Source: Nitrosomonas sp.
GTDB taxonomy: Bacteria; Pseudomonadota; Gammaproteobacteria; Burkholderiales; Nitrosomonadaceae
DNA length: 64,000 bases
NCBI GenBank assembly: GCA_024281675.1
Contig: JAMXAG010000003.1
Span: 62,001 to 126,000 of the forward strand
Reading direction: 5' to 3'
Made by a program: the position numbers and the translations under genes. Below, in pieces: positions 1 to 7,558 of the stretch. The notes under the pieces were generated by a model, which saw only the letters and a program-made list of their open reading frames with translations, searched no databases and was not told the DNA's origin. Each line of letters opens with the position of its first letter. Positions within the stretch are counted from its first letter, which is position 1.

Positions 1-131
1 ATGGCATGCAATAAAACATCCGCATCGGAATGACCTAACAGCCCTTTATCATGTGGAATCGTAACGCCACCGATGATAAGCGGACGACCTTCGATTAACT
101 GATGCACATCAAAACCTTGTCCAATTCGCAT
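1..131 (-). CDS. ispF: 2-C-methyl-D-erythritol 2,4-cyclodiphosphate synthase, N-terminal part
   Basis: MEP-pathway enzyme that cyclises CDP-methylerythritol 2-phosphate to MEcPP with release of CMP. Only the first 43 codons are visible; the gene runs off the left edge. The N-terminus begins [12 protein letters not shown] and carries the Asp8/His10 metal-binding pair (DVH) and the conserved stretch [10 protein letters not shown]. The ATG at 131 matches the usual family start. An in-frame GTG at 140 overlapping the ispD stop (GTGA) is the alternative. It lies 5 bp downstream of ispD, so the two consecutive-pathway genes are probably co-transcribed. Identification from the visible motifs is firm; the rest cannot be judged. 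Confidence 0.93.
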   Translation of the reverse strand, partial: MRIGQGFDVHQLIEGRPLIIGGVTIPHDKGLLGHSDADVLLHA

Positions 132-136
132 TGCAC

Positions 137-841
137 TCACGCATGACTCCTTTTATGAATGATTAATTCTGCCAAAGCCAGATCATGGGAGTAAGTCACT
201 TTAAAATTGTAGCTGTCCCCGATGACAAGCTTCGGACATAGTCCTATGGCCTCGATTGCGCTGGCTTCGTCAGTGACTAATTCTCCCGTGGTTTGTTGTA
301 ATGCTTGGGCTAATAATCCATGTCGAAACATTTGTGGTGTTTGTGCTTGCCAGATATTGTCCCGGGATTCAGTACGAATGACTCGATTCTCAGCATCGCC
401 ACGCTTTAGCGTATCGGCAACAGGCACCGCAAGCAACCCCCCCACCGGATCTTCGCGTACTTGTTCAATGAGATTATCCAATTGCGTTGTTGTTAAACAA
501 GGACGAGCGGCATCGTGCACTAAAATCCAATCATGCGGTTCCACCGCATTTTTTTGTTTCATTGCCAGCAAGCCATTGCGTACACTTTCAGAACGCGTAG
601 CGCCGCCGCAGTTTATTACCACCAACTTGGCCGAAAATTCGCTCCAATCGTAGTTGTACCAATCATCATCGACGGGTGATAACACGACAAATACTTTTGA
701 TAGGGTTTGATTGCTGCATAAGGTCCTAATAGCATGGTATATCATGGGATGATTATTGAGCTGCAGGTATTGCTTGGGTAACGTATTGCCCATTCGTGAA
801 CCTGATCCTGCTGCGGGGATGAGTGCATTAAACTGAGTCAT
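137..841 (-). CDS. ispD: 2-C-methyl-D-erythritol 4-phosphate cytidylyltransferase
   Basis: Third step of the MEP isoprenoid pathway: transfers CMP from CTP to methylerythritol 4-phosphate. The 234-residue length is normal for the family. The nucleotide-binding loop [10 protein letters not shown] followed by PKQY is near residues 9-25, VHDAARP lies near residue 108, and the C-terminal TDEASA and KVT segments are present, so the active site looks complete. It is the upstream gene of an ispD-ispF pair and is divergent from prfB. The roughly 190-bp spacer must hold both promoters. Confidence 0.96.
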   Translation of the reverse strand: MTQFNALIPAAGSGSRMGNTLPKQYLQLNNHPMIYHAIRTLCSNQTLSKVFVVLSPVDDDWYNYDWSEFSAKLVVINCGGATRSESVRNGLLAMKQKNAVEPHDWILVHDAARPCLTTTQLDNLIEQVREDPVGGLLAVPVADTLKRGDAENRVIRTESRDNIWQAQTPQMFRHGLLAQALQQTTGELVTDEASAIEAIGLCPKLVIGDSYNFKVTYSHDLALAELIIHKRSHA

Positions 842-962
842 GGATCAACTGGATAAATAGTTTTCTGGGGAAATAGCCTATACAAAATTTTTAAATGCCA
901 TGAAAAATTATAGTTTCTTTACTGTTTTGTAGTAGAACTATATTCAGGAGACGCGCGTACTG

Positions 963-989
963 AGCCTCATTTTTGCTAAAAATGAGGCT
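963..989. repeat. Perfect 12-bp inverted repeat upstream of prfB
   Basis: Bases 963-974 pair with 978-989 around a 3-base loop, giving a tight hairpin in the ispD-prfB divergent spacer. There is no U-run on either side, so it is not a classical terminator. It lies just upstream of the putative extended -10 of prfB and could be an operator or a cruciform. Function unknown. Confidence 0.6.
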
Positions 990-995
990 ACCAGT

Positions 996-1004
996 TGATA
1001 TAAT
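996..1004 (+). promoter_or_regulatory. Putative extended -10 promoter of prfB
   Basis: The sequence TGATATAAT is a perfect -10 hexamer (TATAAT at 999-1004) preceded by the TGn extension that compensates for a weak -35. It would start transcription near 1011, about 20 bases upstream of the prfB ATG at 1033. No good -35 is seen at 17 bp spacing. Confidence 0.5.
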
Positions 1005-1032
1005 TACAACAATCTTAATTTAGGTAGACAAC

Positions 1033-2140
1033 ATGGAAGCAGAACACATTAATGCCATTGCCAATAAACTCCAAGATTTAGCAAGCCGATCCAACGAATT
1101 ACGGAGGTTTCTTTGACTTTGATACGAAACAAACGCAACTAAGCGAACTCTCTCGATTACTCGAAGATCCAGCCGTATGGAATGATACACAGCGTATCCA
1201 AGAAATTAATCGTGAAAAGAAACTGCTGGAGGACATTGTATTAACGCTGGAATCGGTTCAACGGCAATTAGGCGACACTGGGGAGCTATTCGATATGGCC
1301 AGAGAAGAATCCGATCATGCTGCATTGGAAAGTATTGCGCTGGATATGGCAAGCCTGGAAAAATCGGTTGCGAATCTCGAGTTTCGCCGCATGTTTTCCG
1401 ATCCGATGGATGCAAAAAATTGTTTTGTCGATATCCAATCGGGTTCTGGCGGAACCGAAGCGCAGGATTGGGCGGTCATGCTCGAACGTATGTACACGCG
1501 GTATTGTGAAAGGCAGCAATTTAGTGTGGAAATTTTGGAAGAATCTCCCGGTGACGTTGCCGGGATTAAAAGTGCCAGCTTAAAAGTAATCGGTGAATAC
1601 GCCTATGGTTATTTACGAACTGAAACAGGCGTACACCGTCTCGTCAGAAAATCGCCTTTCGATTCTAACAGCCGGAGGCATACCTCTTTTGCCAGTGTGT
1701 TTGTTTATCCAGAAGTCGACGACACCATCGAAATTGAAATCAATCCCGCAGATCTGCGGATCGATACATTCAGGGCATCCGGTGCCGGGGGACAACACAT
1801 TAATAAAACTGACTCAGCCATACGAATTACGCACAATCCCACCGGTATCGTAGTGCAATGTCAAAGCGGACGCTCGCAACACCGGAACAAAGCGGACGCA
1901 CTTTCAATGCTCAAATCAAAGCTTTATGAAGCCGAACTGCGTAAACGTCATGAAGAAAAGCAAGCGATTGAAGACACTAAAACCGATATCGGTTGGGGAC
2001 ATCAGATTCGTTCTTATGTGTTGGATCAATCCAGAATTAAAGACCTTCGCACCAATGTCGAGATTGGAAATACACAAAGTGTGCTGGACGGCAATTTAAA
2101 TGATTTTATTGAAGCAAGCCTAAAACAAGGTGTCAAATAA
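1033..2140 (+). CDS. prfB: Peptide chain release factor 2, programmed +1 frameshift
   Basis: RF2 recognises UGA/UAA stop codons and triggers peptide release. Translation starts at ATG 1033, reads 27 codons to CTT and meets an in-frame TGA at 1114. A +1 slip gives CTT-GAC and opens the frame to the TAA at 2138, for a 368-residue product, close to the normal RF2 size. The catalytic GGQ motif ([11 protein letters not shown]) and the RF2-specific SPF anticodon-like tripeptide ([10 protein letters not shown]) are both present. An ORF search alone finds only the part after the shift, beginning near 1295, and misses the N-terminal domain. The gene ends before a strong hairpin shared with the convergent RTX gene. 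Confidence 0.96.
1103..1117 (+). promoter_or_regulatory. prfB: RF2 autoregulatory +1 frameshift site
   Basis: An internal Shine-Dalgarno-like GGAGG (1103-1107) is followed after three bases by the slippery CTT (1111-1113), the stop TGA (1114-1116) and C. This is the layout of the known RF2 frameshift element: low RF2 slows termination at the weak UGAC stop and favours the +1 slip, so RF2 controls its own synthesis. The known mechanism is inferred to apply here from the sequence layout. Confidence 0.93.
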
Positions 2141-2150
2141 GAAGAAACTT

Positions 2151-2201
2151 TTAAAAGGAACCTACTGTCTCCTTGCAATGAAACAGCAGGTTCCTTTTTA
2201 A
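2151..2201. terminator. Bidirectional hairpin terminator between prfB and the RTX gene
   Basis: The arm at 2151-2168 pairs with 2183-2201, a long stem interrupted by one bulge, with A-rich and T-rich flanks on either side. It sits between two convergent genes, so it can end transcription in both directions. Confidence 0.8.
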
Positions 2202-2211
2202 AACAAACTAC

Positions 2212-2769
2212 TTAACCATACACCATCCAAAGTGGATCGACGCCAGCTTCAAGACCAACCAATTTTACTGACCAATCATTGGTAGTACCGTATACATCGG
2301 CAGTTAAAATATTAGTGGAATAGTTATAAGACAATTGAGAGTAGTAATCAAAATTTTGATTGCCATATTGTGTAACATCAGCATCAATTCCGCTAATATC
2401 GATGTAATCGCCTTCACTATAGCTAAGATTGAAAATGGTATCTCTTTGACCTGTTGCAGGACTCCCGCCCGAAAACAACCAAACGAAAGCATCATAACCT
2501 GACCCACCAATCAGCGAGTCTTTACCCAGACCACCTAACAGAACATCATTACCATTGCCGCCGTTTAGAAAATCATTGCCTTTACTGCCATCCAAACGAT
2601 CATGACCATTTCCACCATAAAGGAAATCGTCGCCGCCCCAACCGTTTATATCATCATTGCCGCCATACCCCCAAACTTTGTCGACGGCATTACTTGTTTT
2701 TGGACCTCCCGTGGAATTATAGGTGTTATAGATAATGTCATCGAAATTTGTTCCATGGATATTTGCCAT
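2212..2769 (-). CDS. Small RTX-repeat (hemolysin-type calcium-binding) protein
   Basis: A 185-residue acidic, glycine-rich protein. Residues of about 35-95 hold consecutive nonapeptide repeats of the GGxGxDxLx type (for example GGNGHDRLDG, GGNGNDVLLGG, GGSGYDAFVW), which bind calcium in a parallel beta-roll. There is no N-terminal signal peptide. RTX proteins of this design normally leave by type I secretion through an uncleaved C-terminal signal, which fits the hydrophobic C-terminus. I place the start at 2769 because the Shine-Dalgarno AAGGAG (2783-2778) lies 8 bases from it, but only 2 bases from the ATG at 2775. No type I transporter gene is visible nearby and no enzymatic domain is seen, so the role is unknown. 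Confidence 0.8.
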   Translation of the reverse strand: MANIHGTNFDDIIYNTYNSTGGPKTSNAVDKVWGYGGNDDINGWGGDDFLYGGNGHDRLDGSKGNDFLNGGNGNDVLLGGLGKDSLIGGSGYDAFVWLFSGGSPATGQRDTIFNLSYSEGDYIDISGIDADVTQYGNQNFDYYSQLSYNYSTNILTADVYGTTNDWSVKLVGLEAGVDPLWMVYG

Positions 2770-2783
2770 TTTCATATCTCCTT

Positions 2784-3289
2784 AAAGTACATATTGATTT
2801 AATAAAGCTAAAACAAATTGTCTACGATAAGACTTGAGTAATGATTCAAATTTATCGGCAAAATCTAAATAGGTTATTGATTGTATTGAGGGTTATTGAA
2901 CTGAAATATTAGAATCCACGAGTAATCGTATTTGCCAATTCTTTTTGTTCTTGAGGTTTAAAAACGCATAACCAAAGTATCAATATTCAACAACTCAATT
3001 TAGAAGTGCGGGGTCAGGATAGGTGCTAATTAATTTAAAATCCGTGATAAAAATCACAACACAAAAACCTCTGCACAATTCCGAAGGCTTTGCTGTGATG
3101 ACAGAGAAAAATCTCCAGATGAATCATTTCGGTTTTTAAAGTCTTTATTTGGGTGGAATTGGTTGCCTAAAATATTCTAAATTCGTTTGGTGTGATAATA
3201 GGCATACTTTGAAAACCAGCATCCGCTAGCACAGGTGCTTAAACGATACCTTGAAAATAAGTTAGAATAGCAATTTAGAATTTTTAATG
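2784..3289. other. Intergenic region without a recognisable gene
   Basis: About 500 bp of AT-rich DNA between the divergently placed RTX gene and ilvE. It must contain both promoters. No ORF with a ribosome-binding site, no RNA gene and no clear insertion-sequence end was found. A G+C-richer patch near 3010-3030 stands out from its surroundings but cannot be assigned. Confidence 0.4.
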
Positions 3290-3300
3290 GGAGTTCCTGA

Positions 3301-4221
3301 ATGTCAATGGCAGACCGCGATGGTGTAATTTGGTATGACGGTAAAATGGTTCCTTGGCGGGATGCAAATACACATGTGCTGTCCCATACGCTGCACTATG
3401 GTTTAGGTGTCTTCGAAGGTGTGCGTGCGTATGAAACGGAGCGTGGTACCGCGATATTTCGCTTACAGGAACACACGAACCGATTGTTTAATTCCGCGCA
3501 TATTTTGATGATGAAAATACCGTATGACAAAGCCACGTTGATGCAAGCGCAGTGCGATGTTGTCAGGCAGAATAAATTATCGTCATGTTATATACGTCCG
3601 CTCGCATTTTATGGCTCGGAAGCCATGGGGCTTTCCGCCAAAACACTTTCGGTTCACATTATTATTGCGGCATGGCCTTGGGGGACTTATTTGGGCCCTG
3701 AGAGCCTGGAAAAAGGCATTCGGGTTAAGATCTCCTCATTTACGCGGCACCATGTCAATATCAATATGTGCCGTGCTAAATCAGTTTCGACCTACACTAA
3801 TTCTATTTTGGCCAATCAGGAAGTGTCAGCGAATGGATATGATGAAGCTTTGTTGCTCGATACGGATGGCTATGTTGCGGAAGGGTCAGGAGAAAATATT
3901 TTTATCATAAAACAAGGTAAGATCTTCACACCGGATTTAACTGCGTGCCTTGAAGGTATTTCTAGGGCCTCTGTCATCGAACTGGCGGGAGAAATTGGCG
4001 TGCCTGTCATCGAAAAACGCATTACCCGTGATGAAGTCTATTGTGCGGACGAAGCGTTTTTCACGGGTACAGCCGCTGAAGTTACGCCAATTCGTGAATT
4101 AGACAATCGTATGATTGGCGATGGCAAACGTGGTCCAATCACAACCCGAATACAATCCATGTTTTTTGAGTGTGTCAAAGGCAAGGCCCAAAAACATATG
4201 GATTGGCTTACCTTGGTTTAA
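3301..4221 (+). CDS. ilvE: Branched-chain-amino-acid aminotransferase
   Basis: PLP-dependent class IV transaminase catalysing the last step of leucine, isoleucine and valine synthesis with glutamate as amino donor. The 306-residue length fits IlvE. The N-terminus carries the VIWYDGKMVPW and LHYGLGVFEGVRAYE blocks. The PLP lysine lies in the RAKSVSTYTNS segment, and EGSGENIF and FFTGTAAEVTPI are typical of the family. A GGAG lies a few bases upstream of the ATG at 3301; an ATG two codons later is also possible. It is followed after 25 bp by the zinc-finger gene and may share a transcript with it. Confidence 0.95.
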   Translation: MSMADRDGVIWYDGKMVPWRDANTHVLSHTLHYGLGVFEGVRAYETERGTAIFRLQEHTNRLFNSAHILMMKIPYDKATLMQAQCDVVRQNKLSSCYIRPLAFYGSEAMGLSAKTLSVHIIIAAWPWGTYLGPESLEKGIRVKISSFTRHHVNINMCRAKSVSTYTNSILANQEVSANGYDEALLLDTDGYVAEGSGENIFIIKQGKIFTPDLTACLEGISRASVIELAGEIGVPVIEKRITRDEVYCADEAFFTGTAAEVTPIRELDNRMIGDGKRGPITTRIQSMFFECVKGKAQKHMDWLTLV

Positions 4222-4246
4222 CAAAGTCAGTTATTTTGGAGTTACT

Positions 4247-4453
4247 ATGAATCAACAGAATACCAATAACAAATCGCGAGAAATTGAAATTACTGCGGAT
4301 GATTTACCATTACATTGCCCTATGCCTTCTATGATACTGTGGAATTCGCATCCACGCGTATTTTTACCGATTGAAGCAACGGGAGAAGCATTGTGTCCTT
4401 ATTGCGGCACGTACTATGTTCTCAAAGGTGGTGCGAGGGGAGGGCATCATTAA
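4247..4453 (+). CDS. Small zinc-finger protein (zf-CHCC type)
   Basis: A 68-residue protein starting at ATG 4247, preceded by a GGAG six bases upstream; longer in-frame extensions overlap ilvE and are not needed. The ligands form a Cys24, His35, Cys50, Cys53 (CHCC) zinc site, with LHCPMPSMILWNSHPRVFLP and CPYCGTYY as hallmark stretches. The family is related to the mitochondrial NDUFS6 zinc domain. The bacterial proteins commonly follow ilvE in betaproteobacteria, but their role is not established. The C-terminus is a short Gly/His tail. Confidence 0.88.
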   Translation: MNQQNTNNKSREIEITADDLPLHCPMPSMILWNSHPRVFLPIEATGEALCPYCGTYYVLKGGARGGHH

Positions 4454-4517
4454 CCATAGCGTGATAGTTAAAAGCAGCTAGTTTGTTTCTCAACATTACT
4501 TTGAAGCAAAGGACACT

Positions 4518-5894
4518 ATGAATCAGATTCCGCAGGAAATATTTAAAGCCTATGATATCCGGGGTATTGTTGGAAAAACAATCACTGTAGAGAACGTTGA
4601 AAAAATCGGCCAGGCAGTTGGTTCTGAAGCGCGCGCTAGAAAACTATCAACTGTTGCCATAGGTCGTGATGGAAGATTATCCGGTCAAGAACTATCGCAA
4701 GCGCTGGCACGGGGCATCCAGAAAAGCGGTGTTGATGTTATTGATGTCGGTATGGTCGCAACACCGATGCTATATTACGCTGCGCATGAATTATGTCAGT
4801 ACTCGGGTGTTATGGTGACGGGTAGCCATAATCCACCCGAATACAATGGTTTTAAAATTGTTCTTGGAGGCACCACTTTATCGGCTGATACTATTCAGGC
4901 GCTGCGTATTCGTATTGAAAACAACGATCTTACACAAGGCAGCGGACAGTACTCTGAACATAATATTGCCAAAGTTTATGCTGAACGGATTACGAGCACT
5001 ATCAAATTAGCTCGACCAATGAAAGTTGTGGTTGATTGCGGTAATGGTGTAGCGGGCGCATTTGCTCCCGCACTCTATCGTGAATTGGGTTGCGAAGTCA
5101 TAGAATTATTTTGTGATGTCGATGGTACCTTCCCCAATCATCATCCCGATCCATCGGTACCTAAAAATTTACAAGATGTTATTCAAAAATTAAAGTCATC
5201 AGATGCTGAAATTGGTCTTGCTTTCGATGGTGACGGCGACCGTTTGGGTGTGGTAACCAAGCAAGGGCGTATTATTAACCCAGATCGTCAATTAATGCTT
5301 TTTGCTGCGGATGTTCTATCCAGAAATCCAGGTGGAGAAATTATTTTTGATGTCAAATGTACGCGTAACTTGGCGCCATGGATTAGAAAACATGGTGGCA
5401 TTCCTACTATGTGGAAAACTGGACATTCCTTTATCAAAGCGAAACTAAATGAATCTGGAGCGCTTTTGGCCGGTGAAATGAGTGGCCATCTGTTTTTTAA
5501 GGAGCGCTGGTATGGTTTTGATGATGGTTTGTATGCGGGTGCACGATTGCTGGAGCTTTTAAGTCGTGAATCAGATATGAATGCTGTTCTGAACAATTTG
5601 CCTGACAGTATTAACACACCGGAACTACAAGTACGTACTGCTGAAGGTGAGAACTATTCATTGATTGCTGAATTACAAAAGAAAGCCGTGTTTAATAGTC
5701 CGCAGCAAGTTGTGACTATTGATGGGCTGCGTGTTGAATACAGCGATGGTTTCGGTCTTGCTCGGGCGTCTAATACGACGCCTGTCATTGTTTTACGGTT
5801 TGAAGCTGATAGTGAAACGGCTTTAAAACGAATTCAAGAAGACTTTCGTAATAACATCAAGAAAGTAAAACCAGATGCGCAGTTGCCATTTTAA
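4518..5894 (+). CDS. manB: Phosphomannomutase/phosphoglucomutase
   Basis: Alpha-D-phosphohexomutase of the AlgC/ManB type (458 residues) interconverting hexose 6- and 1-phosphates, which feeds GDP-mannose and UDP-glucose for surface polysaccharide. The phosphoserine loop TGSHNPPEYNG has its catalytic Ser at residue 103. The magnesium loop DGDGDRLG is at about 237-244, and the sugar-binding GEMSGHLFF is downstream. The four-domain length is normal. It lies 64 bp after the zinc-finger gene and 30 bp before nadE on the same strand. It could supply the polysaccharide genes at 33-48 kb, but that link is inference. Confidence 0.93.
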   Translation: MNQIPQEIFKAYDIRGIVGKTITVENVEKIGQAVGSEARARKLSTVAIGRDGRLSGQELSQALARGIQKSGVDVIDVGMVATPMLYYAAHELCQYSGVMVTGSHNPPEYNGFKIVLGGTTLSADTIQALRIRIENNDLTQGSGQYSEHNIAKVYAERITSTIKLARPMKVVVDCGNGVAGAFAPALYRELGCEVIELFCDVDGTFPNHHPDPSVPKNLQDVIQKLKSSDAEIGLAFDGDGDRLGVVTKQGRIINPDRQLMLFAADVLSRNPGGEIIFDVKCTRNLAPWIRKHGGIPTMWKTGHSFIKAKLNESGALLAGEMSGHLFFKERWYGFDDGLYAGARLLELLSRESDMNAVLNNLPDSINTPELQVRTAEGENYSLIAELQKKAVFNSPQQVVTIDGLRVEYSDGFGLARASNTTPVIVLRFEADSETALKRIQEDFRNNIKKVKPDAQLPF

Positions 5895-5924
5895 TTGATT
5901 GTTTTCATTGTGGTTTAAACGCGA

Positions 5925-7538
5925 ATGCGTATTGCGATAGCGCAAATCAACCCCATCGTTGGTGATATTTCTGGCAATGCAGAAAAAATTTTACGGGCCG
6001 TGCAACAAGCGATGCTTGCAGATGCTGAGCTTGTCATAACACCCGAGCTTGCATTATGCGGATATCCACCTAAAGACCTATTGTTGCGCGACGATTTTTA
6101 TCAATCGTGTCACCAAGCTTTACAAATGATCACGCAGGCAATTGGTGACATAACACTTGTGATAGGCCATCCACACCATGACGGCTGCAAGCTATATAAC
6201 GCGGCCTCAGTCATTCGTTCAGGCGAAATTACGCATACGTATCATAAAAGATTTCTGAGCAAATCCCCTTTTTTTAATGAGCTCTATTATTTTGATGAGG
6301 GTTTGGAACCTTGTTTTTTAAATTTCAATGGACTCAAGTTTTGTATTGATATCGGCGCAGATGCATTGCTGCACTCCGATCCGAGAAAATATACGCATGC
6401 TGACGTCGATATTTTGTTGTTTCTAAATGCTTCTCCGTATTTCATCGACAAGCAAGTGACACGCTATCAAGATACGCAGCACTATATCAAATGCACAGGT
6501 GTCAGCGTCATTCATGTGAATTTGGTTGGGGGGCAAGATGGTTTGGTTTTTGACGGAGCTTCCTTTGTTATGAATGCTGCCGGGGAATTGGTTCATCAAT
6601 CCGAGGAACTAATAGATACAATTGATTACATTGAGATTCAAAATAACCAACCGATAAAAAATAATACACTTGTAACTTCCTTGCCTCCTGTAGCCGGTGT
6701 TTACCAAGCGTTATGTTTGGGTGTCAAAGATTATGTTCGTAAGAATAATTTTCCGGGTGTTTTAATAGGGTTATCGGGGGGCATAGATTCAGCATTGGTA
6801 TTAGCGATCGCTGTCGATGCTCTGGGTGCGGAACGGGTAAAAACCGTGATGATGCCCACGCAATATACCGCTGACATCAGTTTAGCAGACGCGCAAGAGA
6901 TGGCCGGCCGATTGGGAGTTTTGCATTCAGAATGCAGTATTCAGGTTCTAGTTGATTTGTATTTATCGAAGATGACCAGTGATTTTGCGATTTCGCCCGA
7001 ATTATTTAATACCTCGACGATGCCGGAAAATATACAAGCACGCATTCGCGGCACACTGTTAATGGCACTTTCTAATCACAGCGGTTCAATTGTATTAACA
7101 ACCGGCAATAAGTCTGAAATTGCTGTGGGTTATTGCACTTTGTACGGTGATATGGCAGGTGGTTTGGCCGTACTTAAAGATGTTACCAAAACATTGGTTT
7201 ATCAGCTTTGTCATTATCGTAATCAAATCAGCCCGATTATTCCAGAGCGAATCCTACAACGGGCGCCTTCCGCTGAATTACGGCCTAATCAAACCGACCA
7301 AGATACTCTACCGCCGTATGAGATCCTCGACGCTATTATTGAAGCGTATGTTGAAAAGAATTATTCACGCAATGAAATTGTAGCGCTACATTTTGATCCG
7401 GAAATCGTAGAAAAAATAATTCATTTGATTCATCTCAACGAATACAAGCGCCAGCAAGCTCCAGTGGGAATACGTGTTACGTGCTGTGATTTCGATCATG
7501 CATGGCATTATCCTATTACATCTCGTTATCAGTCTTAG
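5925..7538 (+). CDS. nadE: Two-domain NAD synthetase with an altered glutaminase site
   Basis: Last step of NAD synthesis: ATP-dependent amidation of deamido-NAD. The 537 residues comprise an N-terminal nitrilase-like glutaminase domain (about 1-245) and a C-terminal synthetase domain with the PP-loop SGGIDS at 284-289. In the glutaminase triad, Glu41 (TPELALCGYPP) and Lys108 (TYHKRF) are present. The nucleophile cysteine, normally in an (N)ICADVW or ICEDIW segment, is replaced: the aligned stretch here reads IDIGADAL, with Gly144. The nearby GGQDELVFDG motif also has E changed to G. The synthetase half looks intact. The enzyme probably uses free ammonia rather than glutamine, which would suit an ammonia-rich cell. 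No obvious Shine-Dalgarno precedes the ATG. Confidence 0.93.
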   Translation: MRIAIAQINPIVGDISGNAEKILRAVQQAMLADAELVITPELALCGYPPKDLLLRDDFYQSCHQALQMITQAIGDITLVIGHPHHDGCKLYNAASVIRSGEITHTYHKRFLSKSPFFNELYYFDEGLEPCFLNFNGLKFCIDIGADALLHSDPRKYTHADVDILLFLNASPYFIDKQVTRYQDTQHYIKCTGVSVIHVNLVGGQDGLVFDGASFVMNAAGELVHQSEELIDTIDYIEIQNNQPIKNNTLVTSLPPVAGVYQALCLGVKDYVRKNNFPGVLIGLSGGIDSALVLAIAVDALGAERVKTVMMPTQYTADISLADAQEMAGRLGVLHSECSIQVLVDLYLSKMTSDFAISPELFNTSTMPENIQARIRGTLLMALSNHSGSIVLTTGNKSEIAVGYCTLYGDMAGGLAVLKDVTKTLVYQLCHYRNQISPIIPERILQRAPSAELRPNQTDQDTLPPYEILDAIIEAYVEKNYSRNEIVALHFDPEIVEKIIHLIHLNEYKRQQAPVGIRVTCCDFDHAWHYPITSRYQS

Positions 7539-7558
7539 CCGGTCATCGCTTGTTCAAG

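Noticed and set aside
2784-3289. A degenerate transposase remnant in the spacer before ilvE
   Set aside because: Translations in all frames gave only short peptides without recognisable transposase motifs and no terminal repeats were found.
4115-4246. Upstream extension of the zinc-finger gene overlapping ilvE
   Set aside because: ATG 4247 has a good Shine-Dalgarno and the product then matches the short zf-CHCC family.
5925-7538. nadE as a pseudogene
   Set aside because: The frame is uninterrupted and all synthetase motifs are conserved; only the glutaminase nucleophile is changed.
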